From Thermoplasmata archaeon (GTDB lineage Archaea > Thermoplasmatota > Thermoplasmata > Methanomassiliicoccales > Methanomethylophilaceae), in contig SUSZ01000002.1 in NCBI GenBank assembly GCA_015063165.1, positions 100,517-153,642 on the forward strand: a stretch of 53,126 nucleotides of DNA, given 5' to 3'. This document shows, one piece after another, positions 42,375-50,966 of the stretch. A program made the translations under genes and the position numbers. The first letter of the stretch is position 1, and the number at the start of each line of letters is the position of its first letter. The notes beneath the pieces are model-generated. The model had not been told where the DNA came from. It searched no databases and saw only the letters and a program-made list of their open reading frames with translations.

Positions 42375-43394
42375 ATGGCGAAGATCAGGGTAGGAGTCAA
42401 CGGATACGGAACCATCGGAAAAAGAGTGGCATCTGCCGTTGCAGCGCAGGACGACATGGAGCTTGTCGGGATAACCAAGACGAGGCCCTCGTTCGAGGCG
42501 CTGACAGCCTTGAGAAAGGGTTATGACATCTATGTCCCGGACGAGAGCGTCCAGGCCTTCGAGAAAGCCGGCGTCAAGATCGCCGGAACCCTGAAGGACA
42601 TGTACGCCAAGGTGGACATCGTCGTGGACTGCACCCCTGGGAATGTCGGAGAGATGTACAGGGACCAGTACAAGGCCGCTGGTGTCAAGGCCATATTCCA
42701 GGGCGGAGAGGACCACAGCCTCACCGGAATCTCTTTCAATTCCACAGCCAACTATTCCGAATCCTGGGGAGCCCAGCTGTCCCGTGTCGTCTCTTGCAAC
42801 ACCACAGGTCTGCTGAGGACGCTCAACCCCCTCGACAAGGCGTTCAAGGTCGAGAAGGCGTTCGTCACCATCGTGAGGCGCGCGGCCGATCCCGGCGACA
42901 GCAAGAACGGACCCATCAACGGTCTCGAGCCCTCCGTCAGCCTTCCCACCCATCACGGACCCGATGTCCAGAGCATCATGCCCTGGCTCGACATCAACAC
43001 CATGGCGATCAAGGCGTCCACCACCCTCATGCACGTCCATACCGTCGTCGCCCAGCTCAAGACCGAGACCACCACGGAGGAGGTCATCGGAGTCCTGAGG
43101 AAGGCGCCCCGTGTCAGGCTCGTGAGGTCCAAGGACGGGATCAAGACCACCGCCCAGATCATGGAGCTCGCCAGGGACCTCGGACGCGACAGGTCCGACA
43201 TGTACGAGATCGTCGTCTGGGAGGACGGGATCAAGGTCGTCGGCAACACGCTGTACTACTATCAGGCGGTCCACCAGGAGTCCGACGTCATCCCCGAGAA
43301 CATAGACTGCATCAGGTCCATGTGCAAGATGGAGCAGGATCCCTGCGCTTCCATCAGGAAGACCAACGCTGCTCTAGGCATAAGCAAGAACTGA
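42375..43394 (+). CDS. gap: Glyceraldehyde-3-phosphate dehydrogenase, archaeal type
   Basis: A 339-residue enzyme of the archaeal class II GAPDH. NGYGTIGKRVASAV binds NAD(P), DCTPGNVGE follows, and the catalytic Cys is in SCNTTGLLR. It interconverts glyceraldehyde 3-phosphate and 1,3-bisphosphoglycerate in gluconeogenesis/glycolysis. The pgk start is one base after its stop. Confidence 0.97.
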   Translation: MAKIRVGVNGYGTIGKRVASAVAAQDDMELVGITKTRPSFEALTALRKGYDIYVPDESVQAFEKAGVKIAGTLKDMYAKVDIVVDCTPGNVGEMYRDQYKAAGVKAIFQGGEDHSLTGISFNSTANYSESWGAQLSRVVSCNTTGLLRTLNPLDKAFKVEKAFVTIVRRAADPGDSKNGPINGLEPSVSLPTHHGPDVQSIMPWLDINTMAIKASTTLMHVHTVVAQLKTETTTEEVIGVLRKAPRVRLVRSKDGIKTTAQIMELARDLGRDRSDMYEIVVWEDGIKVVGNTLYYYQAVHQESDVIPENIDCIRSMCKMEQDPCASIRKTNAALGISKN

Positions 43395-43395
43395 G

Positions 43396-44634
43396 GTGTT
43401 CCACACGGCCAAAGACTTCAACACGCTGGAAGATTTCGACTACAGGGGGAAGACCGTCCTTCTCAGGGTGGATATAAACTGCCCCCTCTCCAAGGACACC
43501 TTGAAGATAGTCAACGATTCGAGGATAAGGAGGGTCGTCCCCACCGTGAGGGAGCTGATGGGAAAGGATGCCAAGCTGGTCATCCTGGCTCATCAGAGCA
43601 GGAAGGGCAAATGGGATTTCATCGATCTCAGCCAGCACGCGGTCTGCCTTTCCCGCCACATCAACGCTCCTGTGAAGTACGTCGACGACGTCGTCGGCGA
43701 GAAGGCCGTGGAAGCCATCAAAGCCCTGCAGCCTGGGGAGGTGCTCCTTCTCGGCAACGTCAGGGCGCTAGACTCCGAGACGGCCAAGGGAGACATGGAA
43801 GCTCATGCCAAGGGGGAGATCGTCACCACCCTCGCTCCCCTCATCGATTATTACGTGTGCGACGCGTTCGGGGCCTCCCACAGGTCCCAGTGCTCCCTCG
43901 TAGGGTTCTCTCCCAAGGTCCCTTCCGCTTCCGGAAGGCTGATGGCCAAGGAGATGTTCGCGCTGAACGCCATATTCTCCGAGCCCCGCAGGCCCTCGGT
44001 GTTCATCCTCGGAGGAGCCAAGTTCGGAGATGTGTCTGAGATGATCGACCGCGTTCTGGGCAACGGGACCGCTGACACGATCATCCTGGTCGGCCTCGCA
44101 GGCAACGCTTATCTCCTCGCGAGGGGGGTGGACATCGGCGAAGCCAGCACCAAGGTCCTCCAGGAGGAGCTCACCCCCGAGAACCTCCAGGCCGCCAAGG
44201 ACATACTGGAGAGGTACGGCCAGAAGGTCCTTCTCCCCGTGGATGTGGCTGTCGAGAGGGACGGCAAGAGGGTCTCCGTGAACATCGGGGACATGCCCAC
44301 CGCCGAGCCTGCGCTCGACATAGGGGACGCCACCGCGGAGAAGTTCGCGAAGGTCATCCGCTCGTCCAAGACCTGCTTCATGTCCGGTCCCGCCGGAATG
44401 ATCGAGAAGGAGGGATTCGAGATCGGAACCAGGATCCTCATGGAGGCCATGGTCGATTCCGGCGGACAGTCCGTCATCGGAGGAGGACACACAGGAGGAG
44501 CCGCGGAGAGGTTCGACCTAGCCGACCGCTTCTCGTACGTGAGCACCGGAGGGGGAGCCTTAGAGACATTCCTTCTCGGTCAGCCTCTGCCCGTGATCGA
44601 GGCTCTGAAGTACTCCAAAGAGAAATTCGCCTGA
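43396..44634 (+). CDS. pgk: Phosphoglycerate kinase
   Basis: A 412-residue kinase. VLLRVDINCPL begins the N-domain, LILAHQSRKGKWDF and LLLGNVRALDSET follow, and FILGGAKFGDVSEMIDRVL with GGGHTGGA mark the ATP-binding C-domain. It starts at GTG, one base after gap, so the two are translated together. Confidence 0.97.
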   Translation: MFHTAKDFNTLEDFDYRGKTVLLRVDINCPLSKDTLKIVNDSRIRRVVPTVRELMGKDAKLVILAHQSRKGKWDFIDLSQHAVCLSRHINAPVKYVDDVVGEKAVEAIKALQPGEVLLLGNVRALDSETAKGDMEAHAKGEIVTTLAPLIDYYVCDAFGASHRSQCSLVGFSPKVPSASGRLMAKEMFALNAIFSEPRRPSVFILGGAKFGDVSEMIDRVLGNGTADTIILVGLAGNAYLLARGVDIGEASTKVLQEELTPENLQAAKDILERYGQKVLLPVDVAVERDGKRVSVNIGDMPTAEPALDIGDATAEKFAKVIRSSKTCFMSGPAGMIEKEGFEIGTRILMEAMVDSGGQSVIGGGHTGGAAERFDLADRFSYVSTGGGALETFLLGQPLPVIEALKYSKEKFA

Positions 44635-44659
44635 AAATCATCGCAGGGCATCACAATAA

Positions 44660-44668
44660 TTATATAAA
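44660..44668 (+). promoter_or_regulatory. TATA box of the 44691 gene
   Basis: TTATATAAA lies 27 bases before the ATG at 44691, so the transcript should be leaderless or nearly so. Confidence 0.5.
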
Positions 44669-44690
44669 CAAACTCTAGGATGCGGACGCA

Positions 44691-45083
44691 ATGGCAAAGA
44701 AAAGAAGACTGATCGTCGAAGAACCCGAGGAGAGCTACGAGTTCACTCCTACCGAGTTCAATGAGAGGGAGTTCATCCTGAAGGACATCTACGGGACGAA
44801 GATCTGCCTCGTCGTTCTGGCTCTCGGATTGGTTGTAGGTGTCGTCGGCGGGCTTCTCTGCGGATACGGGTTCAGTCATGGGATGACCGAATACATGTGG
44901 GTGATCGCAACGGCCATCTCCTTCGGAGTTATGGCCCTCATGCCCAAGATCCTCGGGCTCATGGGATTCCGCACCGATATGATCGAGGGCAAGTCCATGA
45001 TCGGTAACTACCTGATCTACCTGGCTCTCGGTCTCGGAGTCTGCATCATAATCGCTAACCCCCCGATAACCCCTCTCATCTGA
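44691..45083 (+). CDS. Small integral membrane protein of unknown function
   Basis: A 130-residue protein. The first 40 residues are charged and cytoplasmic (KKRR, then an acidic stretch); three to four hydrophobic segments follow (LVVLALGLVVGVVGGLLCGY, WVIATAISFGVMALMPKILG, YLIYLALGLGVCIII). I do not recognise the family. It sits between pgk and the convergent rdgB gene, with its own promoter and a hairpin after it. Confidence 0.75.
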   Translation: MAKKRRLIVEEPEESYEFTPTEFNEREFILKDIYGTKICLVVLALGLVVGVVGGLLCGYGFSHGMTEYMWVIATAISFGVMALMPKILGLMGFRTDMIEGKSMIGNYLIYLALGLGVCIIIANPPITPLI

Positions 45084-45090
45084 GGTCGTT

Positions 45091-45111
45091 CACAAGGGGG
45101 AAAACCTTGTG
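45091..45111. terminator. Terminator between convergent genes
   Basis: CACAAGG (45091-45097) pairs with CCTTGTG (45105-45111) around GGGAAAA, in the gap between the membrane protein gene and rdgB. Works in either direction. Confidence 0.5.
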
Positions 45112-45114
45112 GGC

Positions 45115-45675
45115 TCATCCCACAAGGCCTTTCTTCTTCAGCTCTTCTATCAGAAGCTTGACGGCGTTCCCTCTGTGGGACACCTCGTTCTTCTCCTCGA
45201 TGGGTATCTCCGCGAAGGTCCTCTTTCCGTCGTGGGTGAATATGGGGTCGAACCCGAATCCCTCGCTGCCGGACTCCGCTTTGGTTATGGAGCCTTTGCA
45301 TACGCCTGTGACGATGATCCGCTGTCCCTCGATGTCGCACCCGATGCAGCACCTGAACTCGGCTCCGCGGTCCTTAACGCCCTCCATGAGCTTGAGCACG
45401 CCCTTGTTGCCTATGGTCTTCTGAGCGTAGGCCGACCAGACTCCGGGGAATCCCTTCAGGGCGTCCACGAAAAGGCCCGAATCGTCGACTATGAAGTTCC
45501 TGACGCCTTTGGCGACGATCTCGTCCATGCCCTTGTCGACGACTTCCTCCAGGTCGGAGGTCTGGACCTCGTCGTAGGGCAGCCTGAGATGCTCCATTTC
45601 GATTCCGAGGTCCGAGAACGACCTCCTGTATTCGGCGACCTTTCCCGGGTTCGAGGTGATGACCTTGAGCTTCAT
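45115..45675 (-). CDS. rdgB: XTP/dITP diphosphatase (RdgB/HAM1)
   Basis: A 186-residue nucleotide-pool sanitising enzyme. It begins ITSNPGKVAEYRR, with VDDSGLFVDAL and GSEGFGFDPIF, then SHRGNA near the end, all family signatures. The ATG at 45675 overlaps the Bud32 stop by 4 bases; this Bud32-RdgB pairing is common in archaea. Confidence 0.95.
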   Translation of the reverse strand: MKLKVITSNPGKVAEYRRSFSDLGIEMEHLRLPYDEVQTSDLEEVVDKGMDEIVAKGVRNFIVDDSGLFVDALKGFPGVWSAYAQKTIGNKGVLKLMEGVKDRGAEFRCCIGCDIEGQRIIVTGVCKGSITKAESGSEGFGFDPIFTHDGKRTFAEIPIEEKNEVSHRGNAVKLLIEELKKKGLVG

Positions 45676-46292
45676 GTGTACCTTCCCCTGTTCTTGATGT
45701 CCTCGAGCTTTTTCCTGACCGCATCCGCGTCCGGGACGTTGGCGAAGTAGGCCGACATCATGGCGTCCATGGCCTCGTCCATTCCAGCATGAGCGGATCC
45801 GAACGCCCTTTCCAGGAGCCTGACATCCACTCCGATGTCCTCCAGGGTCGCTTTGGAGCATCCCATGGAGAAGTCTATGAGGCATATATCGCCGTCCGGA
45901 AGGACGATCATGTTGGATGTCGTTAGGTCGCCGTGGCAGATCTTGGCCGAGTGGATCTTCGCCACGGTCTCGCCGATCTTCCTGGCTATGGCCGGAGCCC
46001 CTTCTGGGTCCGACATCATGGCCTCCTTGGCAGTAGGGCCCGAGACGCGCTCCATCACTATGGAGCACTCGGAGAGGTCTATGTCGTACACGCAGGGCGT
46101 ACGGACCCCTGCCCTCCTCGCTTCGCGCATCAGCCTGGCCTCGTTCCTGGTGCGGATCGAGCGGATGTGACGGTCGAGCTCAGGAAGCCTGTAGGTCTTG
46201 GGAGGTCTCGATTTCATGACCGCTTCGCGTCCCAGAAACACGACGTTCGACACGGTGGCTTCTGCACCTACTGCAAAACCGTTCGATGACAT
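45672..46292 (-). CDS. bud32: KEOPS kinase Bud32 (stand-alone)
   Basis: A 206-residue small atypical kinase/ATPase of the KEOPS tRNA t6A complex. GAEATVSNV is the short nucleotide loop, MKSRPPKTYR the Lys region, CHGDLTTSNMI the catalytic loop, and IDFSMG the DFG equivalent. Many euryarchaea carry Kae1-Bud32 as one fused protein; here the kinase is separate, and Kae1 is not in the window. Confidence 0.94.
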   Translation of the reverse strand: MSSNGFAVGAEATVSNVVFLGREAVMKSRPPKTYRLPELDRHIRSIRTRNEARLMREARRAGVRTPCVYDIDLSECSIVMERVSGPTAKEAMMSDPEGAPAIARKIGETVAKIHSAKICHGDLTTSNMIVLPDGDICLIDFSMGCSKATLEDIGVDVRLLERAFGSAHAGMDEAMDAMMSAYFANVPDADAVRKKLEDIKNRGRYT

Positions 46293-46336
46293 TCGATTGC
46301 AGGTAATTATTTCAAGATAAAGAATGATTGCTCCTC

Positions 46337-47014
46337 ATGAAATACTCAATTACTGGTAGCAATCTGCAGATTGCAAACGTCGAGATTGGTTCCGGTGAGG
46401 AGCTGGTCACGAATGCCGGCGCCATGGTCTACACGTCCGGCAACGTGCAGATGGAATCCAAGATGGAAGGCGGGTTCATGTCAGGACTCAAGCGTTCCTT
46501 CTCCGGCTCCAGTATGTTCCTCGTCAAGTTCAGGACCACTTCCGGAAGTGGGACCGTGGGGATCGCGGGCAGGGCTCCCGGAAAGATCATCGATCTGAAC
46601 ATCGGCGACGGGTCCTGGATCTGTCAGAAGTCCTCGTTCCTCGGTTCCGAGAACACTGTGAACATCGACATCGCTTTCCAGAAGAAGCTCGGCTCCATGG
46701 TCTTCGGCGGAGAGGGCCTCATACTCCAGAAGCTGTCCGGAAACGGACTGGCCTTCGCCCACGCATGCGGAGACCTAGTGCAGATGGACCTGAAAGCCGG
46801 CGAGATGGTGAAGGTCTCGACCTCCCATGTGGTCGCCTGGCAGGAGGGAGTCAAGTACGACATCAGCAGCAGCGGCGGAGTCAAGAACGCGCTGTTCAGC
46901 GGAGAGGGCCTGTTCGTCACCACTCTGACCGGTCCCGGACGCGTGATACTGCAGTCCATGACCCTCGGAGACCTCGCGATGTCCCTGTACCCCTACATGC
47001 CTTCCAGCAGCTGA
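46337..47014 (+). CDS. AIM24-family protein (TIGR00266)
   Basis: A 225-residue beta-rich protein. VTNAGAMVYTSGNVQMESKM, GLKRSFSG, and LQKLSGNGLAFAHACGD are family signatures. No membrane segment is evident. Function is unknown. The start at 46337 lies 44 bases after the divergent Bud32 gene. It is followed after 9 bases by a small membrane protein gene, so they may act together. Confidence 0.88.
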   Translation: MKYSITGSNLQIANVEIGSGEELVTNAGAMVYTSGNVQMESKMEGGFMSGLKRSFSGSSMFLVKFRTTSGSGTVGIAGRAPGKIIDLNIGDGSWICQKSSFLGSENTVNIDIAFQKKLGSMVFGGEGLILQKLSGNGLAFAHACGDLVQMDLKAGEMVKVSTSHVVAWQEGVKYDISSSGGVKNALFSGEGLFVTTLTGPGRVILQSMTLGDLAMSLYPYMPSSS

Positions 47015-47023
47015 GGCGATCGT

Positions 47024-47350
47024 ATGGCAGAGGCAGCAGGTCTGAAAAAAAGAAGCACGGTGAAGTCCGGATTGGGATTGCTCCTTATCGTCGTCGCGGC
47101 GGTAATCGCGATCGCTCTGATCGTGTACGCCCTGATGATCCCCGGAGTGTTCGAGTCCGTGGTCACCGTAATCATCTACATCGTGGCCGCGATAGCCATC
47201 ATAGCCCTGGTCTGGTACGCGTTCACGATAATCATCGCAGTGCCCATGTACATGGCGAAAGGCGAGCAGGTCCAGGAAGGGGTCGAGTACAGTCTGGACG
47301 ACGTCAAGTCCGTCGAGAACTCCTCCTCCGACGATCCCAAGAACAACTGA
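47024..47350 (+). CDS. Small two-helix membrane protein
   Basis: A 108-residue protein with two hydrophobic segments (LLLIVVAAVIAIALIVYALM and VIIYIVAAIAIIALVWYAFT) and an acidic C-terminal tail. Family not recognised. It is in the same transcript as the AIM24-family gene. Confidence 0.75.
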   Translation: MAEAAGLKKRSTVKSGLGLLLIVVAAVIAIALIVYALMIPGVFESVVTVIIYIVAAIAIIALVWYAFTIIIAVPMYMAKGEQVQEGVEYSLDDVKSVENSSSDDPKNN

Positions 47351-47355
47351 AAACC

Positions 47356-47371
47356 GAGGGGATTCCCCCTC
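47356..47371 (+). terminator. Hairpin after the small membrane protein gene
   Basis: GAGGGG and CCCCTC form a 6-base stem with a 4-base loop, 5 bases after the stop, then CTCCTTTTC. Confidence 0.5.
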
Positions 47372-47416
47372 CTCCTTTTCCATACTTCTTTATTTGCATT
47401 GACTGTTGAGGGTGCC

Positions 47417-48124
47417 GTGAAGAGGATTCCTTTGGGCTGCCAGAAATTCGATCGCCTTCTAGGCGGAGGCGTCGAGGGCGGTAGCGTCACCCTGATCTAC
47501 GGCGAAGCGGGCGCGGGAAAGACCAACGTCTGCCTGCAGCTTGCCCGCAGCGTGATCCAGGGCGGAGACAAGGTGGCTTATATCGACTCCGAAGGCCTTT
47601 CCACCGACCGTATATTCCAGGTATTCTCAGGGATGGAGGAGTCCGTGAAGAACCTCCTGGTATTCCAGGTCCACAGCTTCGAGGAGCAGTCCGACCGTGT
47701 CGACAAGGTCGCAAGGCTGGCTTCCACCGGGACGGTCTCCGCCGTGATAATCGACTCCCTCACGATGTACTACCGTCTGAGATACGACGAGAGCGCCGTG
47801 AGGAACGACTTCATACGCCAGACCGAGGTCCTTCTCAATCTGGCGAGGCAGAACGAGGTCGCCGTCCTCGTGACCTCGCAGGTCTACAGCAACCTCACCA
47901 ACGGCGGCGTGGAGTTCCTGGGCGGGCACGCGCTGCATCACAACGCCAAGACCATAGTCCGTCTGGATAAAGGGGTCGACGGCCGTCGTGCAGCCGTCAT
48001 CATAAAGCACCGGAGCCTCCCCGAAGGGAGGTCGGCATTGTACAGGATCACCGAGACCGGGATAGAGGACCTCCGAGGCCTCAGACTTCCCTCTCGATGG
48101 AGTATCTCGCGAGAGCGATCATGA
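47417..48124 (+). CDS. radB: DNA repair and recombination protein RadB
   Basis: A 235-residue RecA-fold ATPase, the archaeal RadA paralogue. Walker A is GEAGAGKTN, Walker B is AVIIDS, followed by a QVYSN loop. It lacks the N-terminal DNA-binding domain, as RadB does. I start at GTG 47417 (behind GAGGGTG), though an in-frame TTG at 47399 is possible. Its 3' end overlaps the convergent idsA by 44 bases. Confidence 0.94.
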   Translation: MKRIPLGCQKFDRLLGGGVEGGSVTLIYGEAGAGKTNVCLQLARSVIQGGDKVAYIDSEGLSTDRIFQVFSGMEESVKNLLVFQVHSFEEQSDRVDKVARLASTGTVSAVIIDSLTMYYRLRYDESAVRNDFIRQTEVLLNLARQNEVAVLVTSQVYSNLTNGGVEFLGGHALHHNAKTIVRLDKGVDGRRAAVIIKHRSLPEGRSALYRITETGIEDLRGLRLPSRWSISRERS

Positions 48125-49067
48125 ACTCCTTGTCCTCGCTCTCGGGAAGGAATCCGATCCTCTCTATGGCGGACTCCACCCTCTTCTTGGCGAGGTCCTT
48201 GGCGTATGCGATGGAGCCTGCGTCCTCGAGGATCTGCTTCGCGCGTGCGCACTCGGCGTCGGTGGCGTCGATCTTTCCGAGGATGCTCTTGAACTCCTCC
48301 AGAATCTTGGGGTCCTTGATGGTCCTCATGGCGTGAGTGACCATGCAGGTGCATTTGCCCTTGCGTATGTCGTTCCCGACGGATTTTCCGGTCTTGGCGG
48401 GGTCTCCGGCCACCCCGAGGTAGTCGTCGTGCATCTGGAATCCGAGTCCGAGATCGATGGCGTAGTCGTAGATGGTCTCGGCGGTGCGGTCATCCGCTCC
48501 TCCGATGATTGCCCCTCCCGCGGCGGCGGCAGCGAACAGGACGCTGGTCTTTAGCTTGATGGTCTCGACGTAGTAGTCCTCGGAGACGATCTTGCCCTCG
48601 TTGTTGACATCCATCTGCTGTCCGCGTCCGAGGTCGCAGACCGCTTTGGTGATGTACTTCAGGACCTTGACCACCTTCTCAGGGGGTATGTCCATGTTGG
48701 ATATGATCTCGCAGGCCCTGGAGAAGAGCCAGTCTCCCGCGAGGACGGAGGTGGGCATGCCGTATCCCACATGGATGGTCCTCATCCCTCTGCGAACCTC
48801 GTCCCCGTCCATGAGGTCGTCATGGATCAGGGTGAAGTTGTGTATGTATTCGACGGCCACGGCCAGAGGCATGGCGTCGGAAGGGTTCCCGCCTACAGCA
48901 CCGCAGCTGGCCAGCACCATGGCGGGGCGCATCCTCTTCCCGCCTGCATAGGGGTACTGCCTGGAAGCCTCTATGAGGTTTGCGGGCTCGTCATCCACGA
49001 TGAATTTTTTGATAGGTCCGTCGAGCTCGGCGGACTTCTTCTTCAGATATTCTTTAGCGTCTATCAT
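48081..49067 (-). CDS. idsA: Polyprenyl (geranylgeranyl/farnesyl) diphosphate synthase
   Basis: A 328-residue prenyltransferase making the C15/C20 precursors of archaeal lipids. The first Asp-rich motif is DDLMDGDEVRRG and the second is DDYLGV, both flanked by typical helices. It starts at the Met at 49067, overlapping the Fni stop by 4 bases. Chain length cannot be decided from the motif alone. Confidence 0.94.
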   Translation of the reverse strand: MIDAKEYLKKKSAELDGPIKKFIVDDEPANLIEASRQYPYAGGKRMRPAMVLASCGAVGGNPSDAMPLAVAVEYIHNFTLIHDDLMDGDEVRRGMRTIHVGYGMPTSVLAGDWLFSRACEIISNMDIPPEKVVKVLKYITKAVCDLGRGQQMDVNNEGKIVSEDYYVETIKLKTSVLFAAAAAGGAIIGGADDRTAETIYDYAIDLGLGFQMHDDYLGVAGDPAKTGKSVGNDIRKGKCTCMVTHAMRTIKDPKILEEFKSILGKIDATDAECARAKQILEDAGSIAYAKDLAKKRVESAIERIGFLPESEDKEFMIALARYSIEREV

Positions 49068-50119
49068 ATCGATTCCATCCATGCTCTGCTCTCCCCGAGC
49101 ACCACATGCTTGGCCTTGGAGAGCGCTTTGATGTCTTTGGAGCCGGTGAGCAGCATCGCTGCCTTGAGCTCCTCCTTGATGATCGTGAGTTTCTCTTTGA
49201 CGGCGTCAGCGGATTCGCACGCTTCTCTCAGAATGGCGTTGGCCATGCCGGCGCAGGATGCCCCCATGGCGATCGCGGACGCCACATGTATCCCGTCAAG
49301 GATGCCTCCGGAAGCTATCAGCGGAAGGCCGCTGCATCCTGCCTCCACGAGCGACACAGGCGCAGGGATGCCCCAGTCGAGGAAGGTGTCCCCGATGTTG
49401 GACCTGACGTTGTCGCCGGCCTCCATGGCCCTGTGCAGCTCCACCGCGGCGAAGCTGGTTCCGCCCATGCCTGCGATGTCGATGCCTTGAACGCCGATGC
49501 CCTTGAGCCTCATGGCGACGTCCTTGGAGATGCCTGCTCCGGTCTCCTTCGCCAGTATGGGAAGGTCCCTCGCTAGCGAGCGTATGGCATCGCGGCACCC
49601 TGCCGCGTTCATGTCCCCTTCGGGCTGGACGACCTCCTGCAGGAAGTTCAGGTGGACGGCCATGATGTCGGCGTCTATGAGCTCCATCGCCGCGACGACG
49701 TCGTCCCTGCTGAACGGCTCCTTGTCCTTCTGGCGGACCAGCTGGGGCGCCCCTACGTTGCCGATGACGAGTGGCACGTCGTAGTCCTTGATGACCGAAT
49801 AGCTCTCGGGGCATACTCCGGTGATCCCGGCCCTCTCGCTCCCAACGCCCATGCCTATCCCTAGGTCGGCGCAGGCGCTGGCGATGTTGGCGTTGATCTT
49901 CTTCGCTCCCTCGAACCCGCCGGTTATGGCGGTCACTACGAGCGGGAACTCGAGCTTCTCCCCGAAGAGGCGGCATGACATGTCTATGTCGTCGTAGTCT
50001 ATCTCGGGGAGAGCGTTGTGGACGAGCCTGACGTCGTTCCAGTAGCAGTACCCTGGGGCGGTCCGCTCGTTCTTGCATATCTCTATGTGGTCTGCTTTTC
50101 TGCTCTTGATCGTCATCAT
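49064..50119 (-). CDS. fni: Isopentenyl-diphosphate delta-isomerase type 2
   Basis: A 351-residue FMN-dependent enzyme. [11 protein letters not shown] starts the protein; [30 protein letters not shown], and the FMN/phosphate loops GMGGTSFA and [10 protein letters not shown] are family signatures. It makes DMAPP from IPP. The ATG at 50119 overlaps the IPK stop in ATGA. Confidence 0.96.
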   Translation of the reverse strand: MMTIKSRKADHIEICKNERTAPGYCYWNDVRLVHNALPEIDYDDIDMSCRLFGEKLEFPLVVTAITGGFEGAKKINANIASACADLGIGMGVGSERAGITGVCPESYSVIKDYDVPLVIGNVGAPQLVRQKDKEPFSRDDVVAAMELIDADIMAVHLNFLQEVVQPEGDMNAAGCRDAIRSLARDLPILAKETGAGISKDVAMRLKGIGVQGIDIAGMGGTSFAAVELHRAMEAGDNVRSNIGDTFLDWGIPAPVSLVEAGCSGLPLIASGGILDGIHVASAIAMGASCAGMANAILREACESADAVKEKLTIIKEELKAAMLLTGSKDIKALSKAKHVVLGESRAWMESI

Positions 50120-50889
50120 ATCGCCCTCGCGACGGTGCACTTGACTTCTTTTCCTTCCAGCAGGTTCTGGAGGTTGCCAGGTATGGTCCCGTTGATCAGG
50201 ACGCACTCCATGCCGTTCCCACACATGTCCAGCATCTCCTTCATCTTTCCTGCCACCCCTCCGGTCACGTCGTCCACGCTCTGCTCTGTGGACACCTTCT
50301 TCAGGACCTCCTCCGTGACCTCGGGTATGAGCTTCGCGTCCGGGTCCTTCTTGGGGTCGGACGTGTAGAGCCCGTCAATGTCGGAGACGAATACGGCCTT
50401 CTCCGGCTTCAGCATCTCAGCGAGAGCCTCCATGGCCTGGTCTCCGGAACATATTCCGAACCCTTTCTTGCGGTCCATGACGACGTCCCCGAAGAGGACT
50501 GGCATGATGCCCATGGCCAGAAGGGACCTGATGGGCTCCTCGTCTCCTATGACGAGCTTTCCGTCGTCCATGACGAAGCATGACCCGGGAGGGACCGACA
50601 CCGCGGGGATCCCGGCTTCCAGGAGCTCCGCGACGACCATCGAGCTCAGCTCTCTGACATCGTGCTGGACCATGGCGACCGCAGGTATCTGCTCCTTGCT
50701 GGAATAGCCGTCCTGAAGGGAGTATCTCTTCGCCAGTATGTGTCCGAAGGATCCCGCGCCGTGGACGACCACCGCCTGCTTCCCGGATTCGGCTATCTCC
50801 CTGCAAAGACGGGAGACCGCATCCTTGTCGAACCTGCGGTATTGAGACTTGTCGGTAATCACGCTACCTCCAAGCTTTATCAACATCAT
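50116..50889 (-). CDS. ipk: Isopentenyl phosphate kinase
   Basis: A 257-residue amino-acid-kinase-fold enzyme that phosphorylates isopentenyl phosphate to IPP in the archaeal mevalonate pathway. [12 protein letters not shown] begins it, [10 protein letters not shown] contains the catalytic His, and [13 protein letters not shown], then [10 protein letters not shown] follow. The ATG at 50889 is about 25 bases downstream of a TATA box, so the operon IPK-Fni-IdsA is probably leaderless. Confidence 0.95.
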   Translation of the reverse strand: MMLIKLGGSVITDKSQYRRFDKDAVSRLCREIAESGKQAVVVHGAGSFGHILAKRYSLQDGYSSKEQIPAVAMVQHDVRELSSMVVAELLEAGIPAVSVPPGSCFVMDDGKLVIGDEEPIRSLLAMGIMPVLFGDVVMDRKKGFGICSGDQAMEALAEMLKPEKAVFVSDIDGLYTSDPKKDPDAKLIPEVTEEVLKKVSTEQSVDDVTGGVAGKMKEMLDMCGNGMECVLINGTIPGNLQNLLEGKEVKCTVARAI

Positions 50890-50909
50890 CGCGTGACCAT
50901 TATGCTCTA

Positions 50910-50919
50910 GATATAAAAG
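50910..50919 (-). promoter_or_regulatory. TATA box of the isoprenoid operon
   Basis: CTTTTATATC on the minus strand, about 26 bases before the IPK ATG at 50889. Confidence 0.5.
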
Positions 50920-50966
50920 TTGATGCGAACGCGGAGTCCGTCGAATGACGAACCCATGCTGTCCGC

